A stretch of 12,784 bases of DNA from Ruminococcaceae bacterium UBA1448. GTDB lineage: Bacteria; Bacillota; Clostridia; Oscillospirales; Ruminococcaceae. The notes under the pieces are model-generated. The model was not told where the DNA came from and ran no database searches. It was given only the letters and a program-made list of their open reading frames with translations. The stretch is from NCBI GenBank assembly GCA_002329405.1, contig DCTE01000090.1:6756-19539 (forward strand), in the 5' to 3' direction. How positions within the stretch are numbered: position 1 is the first letter of the stretch; each line of letters opens with the position of its first letter. The translations under genes and the position numbers were made by a program. Shown here one piece after another: positions 5,873-12,784 of this stretch.

Positions 5873-7579
5873 ATGGTAAATCCCATCCTGGATGTAAAAC
5901 AGGAATGCCGGAAGCTGGTTGAAAAGGCCATCGCTTCCGCAATAAATGCGGGTACCCTGCCTGAAGCAGAACTGCCTGTGTTTAATATCGAGATCCCGTC
6001 AGACGTTTCCCACGGTGATTTCTCGACCAATGCGGCAATGGTGTCGGCGCGCGCTTTCCATAAAGCACCCAAAATGATCGCCGATGCAATCATTGGGGCG
6101 ATGAATCTGGAAGGTTCCAGCTTTGAAAAGGTAGAGGTTGCAGGCCCCGGCTTTATCAACTTTTTCCTTGGCCGCAGCTGGTTTTCTCAGGACGTCCTCA
6201 ACGTCCTGCATGAGAAGGACGAATATGGCCGCACGGCTTTTGGAGCCGGAAAACGGATTCTGGTTGAGTTTGTCTCTGCCAACCCGACCGGGCCGATGCA
6301 TATTGGCAATGCCCGCGGCGGCGCGATTGGCGATACCCTTGCTTCGGTTCTTGACTGGGCGGGTTTTGGCGTCAACCGCGAATTCTATATCAACGACGCC
6401 GGCAACCAGATCAACAAATTTGGTCTGTCGCTGTCGCTTCGTTATCTCCAGATCTGTGAAGGTGAAAAAGGCAGCCCGGAAGACACCTATATGCCGGAAG
6501 ACAGCTACCATGGGCAGGATATTATCGACCATGCACAGGCGTTTTATGACCTGCATGGAGATGCTTTCAAGGACGTTTCCGAAGAGGAGCGCAGAAAAGC
6601 ACTGGTTGATTACGCACTGCCGCTGAACATCCAGGGGCTGGAACGCGACCTGCTGCGTTACCGCATTAAATATGACTGCTGGTTTAAGGAGTCTTCTCTG
6701 CATGAGAGCGGAGAGGCGGCAAAAGTCGTCGATATGCTGACCGAAAAGGGTTATACCTACGAAAGTGAAGGCGCAATCTGGTTCAAAGCAACGGAATTTG
6801 GTGCTGACAAGGACTTTGTCCTCCGCCGCTCCAACGGATTTTTTACCTATGTTGTGCCAGATATTGCCTATCACTATAACAAACTGGTTACCCGCGGATA
6901 TGATAAGGCAATCGACGTGCTGGGCGCTGACCACCACGGCTATGTCCCCCGCTTGAAAGCAGCTTTGCAGGCGCTGGGGGTTGACCCGGACCGGCTGGAT
7001 GTTGTATTGATGCAGATGGTCAGACTGGTCCGCGGAGGCGAGGTTGTCAAGCTGTCCAAGCGTTCCGGTAAGGCGATTACGCTGGTCACCCTGCTGGATG
7101 ATATCCCGATTGACGCGGCACGGTTCTTCTTCAATCTGCGGGAAGCAAACTCCCAGTTTGACTTTGACCTTGACCTTGCGGTGGAACAGACCAGCTCCAA
7201 CCCGGTTTATTATGTTCAGTATGCACACGCCCGCATCTGCTCGATCATGAGCAAATTGGCGGCAGAAGGCATCTCTCCCAGAGAAGTGACGCTGGATGAC
7301 CTCAACCGGCTGACAACATCCGAAGAGACTGAGCTGATCAGACGGATTGCTCAGTTCCCGGAGGAGATCGTCGACGCGGCCAGGAATTATGACCCTGCAC
7401 GCATTACACGGTACACGACTGAACTTGCAACGCTGTTCCATAAGTTCTACAATGCCTGCAAGGTTATCGGCGACGATGAGCCGCTGATGCAGGCACGTAT
7501 TGCACTGTGTGAAGCGACCCGTACTACCCTGAAAAATGCGCTGACAGTGCTGGGAATTACAGCTCCCGTTTCGATGTAA
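5873..7579 (+). CDS. argS: Arginine--tRNA ligase (class I, 568 aa)
   Basis: Charges tRNA-Arg with arginine in the cytoplasm using ATP; essential for translation. Domain order is complete: N-terminal additional domain (residues about 1-100, with VSHGDFSTNAAM and VAGPGFINFFL), Rossmann catalytic core with the HIGH-type signature PTGPMHIGNARGG (HIGN at 143-146), GADHHGYVPRLKAAL, a KMSKS-like loop KLSKRSG (393-399), and a C-terminal DALR anticodon-binding domain ending VLGITAPVSM. Length is normal for bacterial ArgRS. The ATG follows GGAAAGGAG at good spacing. It is third in the operon, 42 bases after DUF1934 and 29 before ychF. No T-box or other leader lies directly upstream, so expression probably follows the operon promoter at 4133. 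Confidence 0.97.
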   Translation: MVNPILDVKQECRKLVEKAIASAINAGTLPEAELPVFNIEIPSDVSHGDFSTNAAMVSARAFHKAPKMIADAIIGAMNLEGSSFEKVEVAGPGFINFFLGRSWFSQDVLNVLHEKDEYGRTAFGAGKRILVEFVSANPTGPMHIGNARGGAIGDTLASVLDWAGFGVNREFYINDAGNQINKFGLSLSLRYLQICEGEKGSPEDTYMPEDSYHGQDIIDHAQAFYDLHGDAFKDVSEEERRKALVDYALPLNIQGLERDLLRYRIKYDCWFKESSLHESGEAAKVVDMLTEKGYTYESEGAIWFKATEFGADKDFVLRRSNGFFTYVVPDIAYHYNKLVTRGYDKAIDVLGADHHGYVPRLKAALQALGVDPDRLDVVLMQMVRLVRGGEVVKLSKRSGKAITLVTLLDDIPIDAARFFFNLREANSQFDFDLDLAVEQTSSNPVYYVQYAHARICSIMSKLAAEGISPREVTLDDLNRLTTSEETELIRRIAQFPEEIVDAARNYDPARITRYTTELATLFHKFYNACKVIGDDEPLMQARIALCEATRTTLKNALTVLGITAPVSM

Positions 7580-7608
7580 TAGCGTAAACTGGAAAGGAAG
7601 AATAGAAA

Positions 7609-8703
7609 ATGAAATTAGGCATGGTCGGACTGCCGAACGTTGGCAAAAGTACGCTGTTTAATGCGTTGACCAACGCCGGCGCTGAGTCCGCGAACTATCC
7701 TTTTTGTACAATTGAGCCGAATGTCGGCGTTGTTTCGGTCCCAGATAAGCGGCTGGACAAGCTGGCTGAGATGTATAATCCGAAGAAGTTTTCTCCTGCG
7801 GTACTGGAGTTTGTCGATATCGCAGGCCTGGTAAAGGGTGCTTCCAAAGGTGAGGGGCTGGGCAACAAGTTTTTGCAGAATATCCGCGACGTAGACGCGA
7901 TTGTTCATGTTGTCCGCTGCTTTGAGGATACCGATGTCATCCATGTGGAAGGCAGCATTGACGCGCTGCGGGATATCGAAACGATCAACCTTGAGCTGAT
8001 TCTGGCAGATATTGAGATACTGGAGCGTCGGATCGCCAAAACCCAGAAGGCTGCAAAAGCAGATAAAAAGCTGCTGGGTGAGGTACAGTTCCTGGAAGCA
8101 CTGCGCGACCATCTGGAAGAAGGGAAGTCCGCCCGGTCTTTCCCATTTACCGAAGATCAGCTGGCCTCGCTGCATGATACGCCGCTGCTGTCCAATAAGC
8201 CGGTTATCTACGCTGCCAATATGAGCGAAGATGATTTTGTTGGCGGCTATGAAAACAACGCTGAATATCAAAAGGTCAAAAAGCTGGCCGAAGAGGAAAA
8301 TTCTCAGGTATTGCCGATCTGTGCGAAGATTGAAGAAGATCTTGCAGATATGGATGACGCTGACAAGAAGGAATTCCTCGCAGACCTGCATCTGGAAGAG
8401 AGCGGCCTGTCCCGAATTATCCGTGAAGGCTATGCACTGCTGGGACTGATCTCCTTCCTGACTGCGGGCTCGGATGATGTCCACGCCTGGACGATTACCC
8501 GCGGTACCAAAGCACCCAAAGCCGCCGGAAAGATCCATACTGACTTTGAAAAAGGCTTTATCCGCGCCGAAGTGGTTTCCTTTGACGATCTGATCGCCTG
8601 CGGTACGATGGCCGCTGCCCGTGAAAAAGGGCTGGTTCGTCTGGAAGGCAAAGAATATGTGATGCAGGATGGCGATATTGTAACCTTCCGTTTTAATGTC
8701 TGA
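7609..8703 (+). CDS. ychF: YchF/Ola1 family redox-responsive ATPase (364 aa)
   Basis: A universally conserved Obg-related P-loop protein that prefers ATP over GTP, binds ribosomes and is linked to oxidative stress responses. Visible motifs: Walker A GLPNVGKST (residues 7-15), the family hallmark NYPFCTIEPNVG (29-40), the G3 motif DIAG (70-73), and NMSE in place of NKxD, which explains the nucleotide preference. A helical insert follows (about 130-190), and the C-terminal TGS domain contains ITRGTKAPKAAGKIHTDFEKG and ends DGDIVTFRFNV. Length matches the family (about 363-367 aa). GGAAAGGAAG precedes the ATG. It is the last gene of the operon, followed 27 bases later by a terminator. Confidence 0.97.
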   Translation: MKLGMVGLPNVGKSTLFNALTNAGAESANYPFCTIEPNVGVVSVPDKRLDKLAEMYNPKKFSPAVLEFVDIAGLVKGASKGEGLGNKFLQNIRDVDAIVHVVRCFEDTDVIHVEGSIDALRDIETINLELILADIEILERRIAKTQKAAKADKKLLGEVQFLEALRDHLEEGKSARSFPFTEDQLASLHDTPLLSNKPVIYAANMSEDDFVGGYENNAEYQKVKKLAEEENSQVLPICAKIEEDLADMDDADKKEFLADLHLEESGLSRIIREGYALLGLISFLTAGSDDVHAWTITRGTKAPKAAGKIHTDFEKGFIRAEVVSFDDLIACGTMAAAREKGLVRLEGKEYVMQDGDIVTFRFNV

Positions 8704-8730
8704 TTGATCTGTGTTTGTGCAGCTGAATAT

Positions 8731-8766
8731 AACCCCATCTTCCTTTTGGATTCAGGTGGGGTTTTT
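8731..8766 (+). terminator. Rho-independent terminator after ychF
   Basis: Stem AACCCCATCT (8731-8740) with AGGTGGGGTT (8754-8763), 10 bp including one G-U pair, 13-base loop, followed by a run of T residues (8762-8766). It closes the ligase-DUF1934-argS-ychF operon. Confidence 0.85.
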
Positions 8767-8795
8767 CAGTGCCGGAATATAGGGGTCTTGTACAT

Positions 8796-10172
8796 ATGGA
8801 AAAGACAAAAATTAAAAAAACAATGCCCGCAAGCAGCATTACAGAAGGCGTGATCTGGAAACAGCTGCTGCGATTTTTCTTCCCTATTTTGCTGGGGACC
8901 TTTTTCCAGCAGTTATATAATACCGTAGATGCTGTAATCGTTGGGAATTTCGTCGGGAAAGAAGCGCTGGCAGCAGTTGGCGGTTCGACCGGTACACTGA
9001 TCAATCTGCTGATCGGTTTTTTTACCGGTCTGGCATCCGGCGGCAGCGTTATTATCGCACAGTTTTACGGCGGCGGTCGGAAAGAAGACACCGGAAAAGC
9101 CGTCCACACATTGGTCTTTATGGGACTGATTGCCAGTGTATTGTTTACTATTATTGGCGTCGTATTTTCCCGGGCTGCGCTGACTGCCATTGCAGTACCG
9201 GATAATATTATGGGGTATGCCCTGCCGTATATGCAGATCTATTTTGCTGGTATTACCTTCCCAATACTATACAATATTGGTTCTGCTATCCTCCGGGCAA
9301 TCGGCGATTCCAAGCGTCCGTTGTATTTTCTGATCGTCTGCTGTTTGACTAACGTTGTGTTGGACCTGTTGTTTGTTGTTGGAATGGATATGGGCGTTGC
9401 GGGAGCCGCAATCGCCACTGTACTGTCGCAGGTGGTCAGCGTTCTCCTGACATTTGCGTCTTTGATGAAAACACAGGAGTGCTACCGGTTTTCACTTAAA
9501 ATGCTGCGGATGGATGTACGATTAATTAAATCTATGTTGAGAATTGGCTTGCCTGTCGGCCTCCAGTCGACAATGTACTCAATTTCCAATATTCTGATCC
9601 AGTCAAGCATCAACGGCTTTGGAACAGATGTAATTGCAGGCTGGACAGCAGTTGGCAAGGTAGATTCTCTTTTCTGGATGGCTATTAACGCATTTGGTAT
9701 CGCTGTTACAACCTTCGTCGGGCAGAACTTTGGCGCTGGTAAATACGATCGTGTCAGAAAAAGCGTCCGTGTCTCTATGGTAATGGCAATGGGAATGACG
9801 ATCGTGCTGTCAGCATTGCTGCTGCTGACTGAACGGTATACGTTGGGGCTGTTTACGCGGGATGCAAATGTTATCGAAATCGGCGAAGAAATGATCTTTT
9901 ACATGGTCACCTTCTATTTTACCTATGTTCCAATCGAGGTTTTTTCCGGTGCAATCAAAGGTGCTGGAGATTCACTGATTCCAATGATTATCACACTGCT
10001 GGGAATTTGTGTACTGCGTGTAGCCTGGGTGCTGATTTTGGTGCCGATCTGGCATAATCTGTTTACTCTTTGTATCAGTTATTCGGTCTCCTGGCTGACA
10101 ACCTCCGTCATTTTTACTATATACTACCTCAAAGGAAATTGGATGCAGCGTTGTATCCAGCAAAATCATTGA
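8796..10172 (+). CDS. MATE family multidrug efflux transporter (458 aa)
   Basis: An inner-membrane exporter that uses a sodium or proton gradient to remove toxic cations or metabolites. The ATG at 8796 (MEKTKIKK) has AGGGG ten bases upstream and is preferred over the GTG at 8769, which overlaps the ychF terminator. The protein is strongly hydrophobic, with about twelve membrane segments arranged as two MatE repeats. Family-typical stretches include FFFPILLGTFFQQLYNTVDA, VIVGNFVGKEALAAVGGS, GLPVGLQSTMYSISN and FVGQNFGAGKYDRV. Length is usual for the family. It is separated from ychF by a terminator, yet no strong promoter is seen in between, so it may depend on read-through or a weak promoter. 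Substrate cannot be predicted. Confidence 0.93.
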   Translation: MEKTKIKKTMPASSITEGVIWKQLLRFFFPILLGTFFQQLYNTVDAVIVGNFVGKEALAAVGGSTGTLINLLIGFFTGLASGGSVIIAQFYGGGRKEDTGKAVHTLVFMGLIASVLFTIIGVVFSRAALTAIAVPDNIMGYALPYMQIYFAGITFPILYNIGSAILRAIGDSKRPLYFLIVCCLTNVVLDLLFVVGMDMGVAGAAIATVLSQVVSVLLTFASLMKTQECYRFSLKMLRMDVRLIKSMLRIGLPVGLQSTMYSISNILIQSSINGFGTDVIAGWTAVGKVDSLFWMAINAFGIAVTTFVGQNFGAGKYDRVRKSVRVSMVMAMGMTIVLSALLLLTERYTLGLFTRDANVIEIGEEMIFYMVTFYFTYVPIEVFSGAIKGAGDSLIPMIITLLGICVLRVAWVLILVPIWHNLFTLCISYSVSWLTTSVIFTIYYLKGNWMQRCIQQNH

Positions 10173-10224
10173 TCAAAAATCTGTAAATTTTCCTATTTTT
10201 GCAACAACTATAATTCCATCTTGC

Positions 10225-10265
10225 AAACCAGCTGATTTTCCTACCGAATTTTTGGCTGGTTTTCT
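10225..10265 (+). terminator. Probable terminator after the MATE gene
   Basis: AAACCAGC (10225-10232) pairs with GCTGGTTT (10255-10262) across a 22-base loop and runs into a T-rich tail. Weaker than the ychF terminator because of the long loop. A perfect TATAAT (10209-10214) lies just upstream but lacks a good -35, so its use as a promoter is doubtful. Confidence 0.6.
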
Positions 10266-10378
10266 TATATCCGTAAGGGAAAAAACAAGGGGAACTTTTC
10301 GAAAAGCTGTATAAATACCGCCATCACAGTCCTGCAAATTGCTTTCTCCATAACTATTTATGGAGGATGAAATTCGAA
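10266..10378 (+). promoter_or_regulatory. Upstream region of right surface-protein gene; no strong promoter seen
   Basis: TATAAAT (10310-10316) could be a -10 but has no matching -35. A perfect 12-base palindrome CTTTTCGAAAAG lies at 10295-10306. Apart from the last 27 bases, nothing here resembles the leader of the left surface-protein gene. Confidence 0.35.
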
Positions 10379-10444
10379 ATGAAAAAGAGAATTCTCGCTC
10401 TGGCTCTCGCCGGAACTACCGCTTTTTCTGTCTTCGGTGCTGCT
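10352..10444 (+). repeat. Right copy of 93-bp inverted 5' block
   Basis: Matches the minus strand of 1293-1385 at 90/93 bases. It contains the ribosome binding site TGGAGG, the start codon and the first 22 codons. Inside it, TTCGAA (10373-10378) and the 10-base palindrome GAGAATTCTC (10387-10396) flank the start codon. AATTC (10371-10375) and GAATT (10389-10393) form short inverted arms 13 bases apart, a geometry a tyrosine recombinase could use, although the arms are short and this may be chance. Confidence 0.95.
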
Positions 10445-12784
10445 ATCAGTGCTAATGCTACTACTTCTACCGATCGTTACTATGAAGTAGACGCTTACAT
10501 GGGTTATACTCCTGTTGCTGAAAAAATCAACACCGCTAATGCTACTTCTTCTACTGACAACTATGCAATTGACCTGAACAATCCGTCCAGCCCCAAATAT
10601 TTTCAGATTGTATCTGAAGGCGTAAATAATACGGATAAGTTTGCATCTGTTACTGATTATGTTAAACACACTTATGATGTAAAAGAAGAATATGCCCCTG
10701 AGACTCTGTATACCTTTAGCCGTAATGCTGCTAGTGACATTGAGCACAACGCTAGTTATTCTAAGACTGAAGTTTACATGGGCGTTGATACTAACAATAA
10801 CGCACTGAATTTCTTTAAGGATCAGAGCGCTGCAAATCAGAGCTACACTAAACTGGTTGGCACTTACTATGTCAAATCTGGCGAAGGTAATGTTTTCTAC
10901 TACACCGGTGAAATGAATGCAACTGATGCTGCTGCTATTGAAGCTGCAAAAGCTAGTGCTTCTAACAGTGGTTCCATTACAATTGGTAATTTCTTTAAAG
11001 AATATTCTGAAACTTTGTCCACTGGTACTGTAATTGTAAAAGATGGTGTATTCAAATCTGCAACTGGTGACATTTCTGTTACTCCTAAAAATAATGGTTA
11101 TGAATACAACAACAAAGTTTATACTTCTACCAATGATTTGATTGCAGCTATTAAAGCTGATTACAGCACTAATACTGAAGCTACTCAGTACTCTAAAGTA
11201 AAAGATGCTACTGTAACAGCTGGCGATACTATTAATGCAGCTACTTATAACGGCCTGAAGACTGTTGCAGATTACTCTGCAAAGATTCAGACTGGTTCTA
11301 CCACCACTCCTACCGGCGATGCGGCAATCTCTGTTGTTGACAGCACTGGAAAGGTTTGGGGCAAAGAAGTTACCACCGCTGGTACTACTGAGCACTACAA
11401 AGATTGGACCTTCAACTCTGACATGACTGGTGAGGTTTCTGTTGATCCTTATACCGTTAACACCACTATCATTAATGGCGTTATGAAAGTTGAGAAGGTT
11501 GAGACTCCTACCATCTATGCTTACGACTTCTTGCCTGCAAACATGACTGCTGCTGATGCTAGTGCAATTGCTTACAACTGGAACAACAAATCCATGGCTG
11601 AAGCAGCTGCTGCAATTGGTGATAACCTGGTTGCTGAGACCGGTCGCGGCAGAGTTGGCATGGGCGTTCGTTATGACGTCGTTTCTGACTGGATTGACTT
11701 CCTGGATGAACTGGCTATCAACAAAGACAACAATGGCTATGTTGAAACCAAAGATGAGTTTGTCAGCAACTATACCGATATGTTCTACAATGATCCGGTA
11801 TATAGCTCCTGGACTGGTCAGCTGATCGGCTACAACAAAGTCGACCTGTACAACATCTCTGAACTGCTCGGCGATATCTATGATCTGAATAATGCTTCTG
11901 CATACTATTATGCAAACACCTCTGAGCTGGTATACCTGATGCAGCAGTACGACAAGTACATCGGCAACTACATCGACAAATCCGAAGTTTCTACTTCCGA
12001 ATGGGGCGAGCTGATGCTGTCCGTTCTGAACGCTGCTACTGAAGATGACTTCAAGAGAGTTACCGATTACAAGAAGTATGTCAATGCTGTTGAAGAACTG
12101 CAGGACGCTTACGAGATGGCTACCACCGTTGCTCAGGTTGCAAAAGCTGAACAGGGTATGTATGACCTGCTGACTCGTGTTCCTTACACTGCTAATACCG
12201 TTGACAAGACTGCTCTGAACGCTACCATGGAAGGTCTGTACTTCAACGTAGGCTCCGCTCCTACTCAGTACACCACCGCTCCTTCTACCCAGAGCAACAA
12301 TGTTGATTACTCCAACTACAACTACTATGTTGCAGTCGCTCAGAAGACTGGCAATGACTATGTCTTCACCACCACTCTGGCTAAAGGCTACTATTCTCTG
12401 TACCCGATGGCAGACTACGCTGATTCTTCCAACAAGGTTGAAATTTACAGCGGCAACGTTGATAAGAACAAAGACTTCACTGGTGCTTACGCTACCGAAG
12501 AGTACGAATGGTTCTGGAACGTTTACCAGCTGGCTGCTAACATGAACGCTTCCAACAAGTACCAGGGTTCTGTTGACGCAATTAACGAAGCTCTGACTGA
12601 AGCTGTTTCTAACCTGGCTGTTACCACTACTCCTACCGCTACCGAAACTTCCGCTATGGATGAGATGGTTGCTGAGTACGAAGGCAAGGTTGAAGAAGAC
12701 TACAATGCTGGCTACTATGCTAAGTATGTAGAAGCTAACGATTACGCTGAAAACTCTGCTGAAGGTAAATGGCAGACCAGAATT
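10379..12784 (+). CDS. Large secreted surface (S-layer-like) protein, open at right edge
   Basis: The ATG at 10379 follows TGGAGGATG, and all 802 codons to the window edge are open. The signal peptide is identical to that of the left paralog through residue 22, then ISANA gives an A-x-A cleavage site (about residue 27). The mature protein is acidic and rich in Asn, Thr, Ala and Tyr, with no cysteine recognised. Residues about 28-320 are a region I cannot assign, with many GCT, ACT and TCT codons. From about residue 325 codon use shifts to AAC, GAC, CTG, ACC and TTC, typical of very highly expressed genes. Residues about 426-575 (YDVVSDWIDFLDELAIN, LVYLMQQYDKY at 517-527, SEWGEL, LNAATEDDF) match the left protein. 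Later helices such as YVNAVEELQDAYEMA and VDAINEALTEAVSNL look like FIVAR-type carbohydrate-binding modules, but this is uncertain. No cell-wall anchor is visible; it may lie beyond the edge. Confidence 0.82.
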   Translation, partial: MKKRILALALAGTTAFSVFGAAISANATTSTDRYYEVDAYMGYTPVAEKINTANATSSTDNYAIDLNNPSSPKYFQIVSEGVNNTDKFASVTDYVKHTYDVKEEYAPETLYTFSRNAASDIEHNASYSKTEVYMGVDTNNNALNFFKDQSAANQSYTKLVGTYYVKSGEGNVFYYTGEMNATDAAAIEAAKASASNSGSITIGNFFKEYSETLSTGTVIVKDGVFKSATGDISVTPKNNGYEYNNKVYTSTNDLIAAIKADYSTNTEATQYSKVKDATVTAGDTINAATYNGLKTVADYSAKIQTGSTTTPTGDAAISVVDSTGKVWGKEVTTAGTTEHYKDWTFNSDMTGEVSVDPYTVNTTIINGVMKVEKVETPTIYAYDFLPANMTAADASAIAYNWNNKSMAEAAAAIGDNLVAETGRGRVGMGVRYDVVSDWIDFLDELAINKDNNGYVETKDEFVSNYTDMFYNDPVYSSWTGQLIGYNKVDLYNISELLGDIYDLNNASAYYYANTSELVYLMQQYDKYIGNYIDKSEVSTSEWGELMLSVLNAATEDDFKRVTDYKKYVNAVEELQDAYEMATTVAQVAKAEQGMYDLLTRVPYTANTVDKTALNATMEGLYFNVGSAPTQYTTAPSTQSNNVDYSNYNYYVAVAQKTGNDYVFTTTLAKGYYSLYPMADYADSSNKVEIYSGNVDKNKDFTGAYATEEYEWFWNVYQLAANMNASNKYQGSVDAINEALTEAVSNLAVTTTPTATETSAMDEMVAEYEGKVEEDYNAGYYAKYVEANDYAENSAEGKWQTRI

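Noticed and set aside
5999..7441. 480-codon open frame on the minus strand
   Set aside because: It lies wholly antisense to argS, has no ribosome binding site or family resemblance, and is explained by the codon composition of argS.
7615..8538. 307-codon open frame on the minus strand
   Set aside because: Shadow of ychF, which has complete P-loop and TGS motifs on the plus strand.
8704..8733. TTGATC-18-TATAAC as promoter of the MATE gene
   Set aside because: The start would lie within the ychF terminator, which would stop the transcript, and both boxes are only moderate matches.
10358..11395. 345-codon open frame on the minus strand
   Set aside because: Antisense to the right surface-protein gene; its Ser/Ile/Asn-rich low-complexity product mirrors GCT/ACT/AAT codons of the real gene.

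Overview
The window looks like a piece of a Gram-positive Bacillota chromosome, most likely a clostridial gut-type organism (Oscillospiraceae or a relative). The evidence is a DUF1934 gene directly upstream of argS (the ywiB-argS order known from Firmicutes), strong GGAAAGGAAG-type ribosome binding sites, sigma-A-like promoters and MATE/YchF proteins of clostridial character. The genus is inference; no rRNA or tRNA is present to check it.

Layout: (1) 1-1358, minus strand: the 5' part of a large secreted protein gene running off the left edge. (2) 1359-2050: a long non-coding region with two candidate promoters, a strong bidirectional hairpin terminator and a structured RNA or leader. (3) 2051-3997, minus strand: a 648-aa fusion of an XRE helix-turn-helix to a complete tyrosine recombinase, with a perfect palindrome over its own promoter. 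(4) 4133-8766, plus strand: a compact probable operon of a divergent D-Ala-D-Ala-ligase-like ATP-grasp protein, DUF1934, argS and ychF, with a good promoter and a clear terminator. (5) 8796-10172, plus strand: a MATE efflux protein, followed by a probable terminator. (6) 10379-12784, plus strand: a second large secreted protein gene, open at the right edge.

The main observation is the relation between the two edge genes. They lie in inverted orientation, 5' ends facing each other about 9 kb apart. They share a 93-bp block (1293-1385 and 10352-10444; 90/93 identical) covering the ribosome binding site, start codon and signal peptide. The three mismatches are all synonymous. Upstream of the block the sequences are unrelated. 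Downstream the proteins diverge, but a conserved module recurs later in both (LVYLMQQYDKY). Together with the recombinase gene between them, this resembles surface-layer phase-variation loci in which inversion between identical 5' ends exchanges promoters. Inversion itself is not shown by the sequence and is offered as a testable hypothesis.

Housekeeping functions (tRNA charging, YchF ATPase) sit inside the potentially invertible segment and would stay intact on inversion. No CRISPR array, tRNA, rRNA or insertion sequence was seen.
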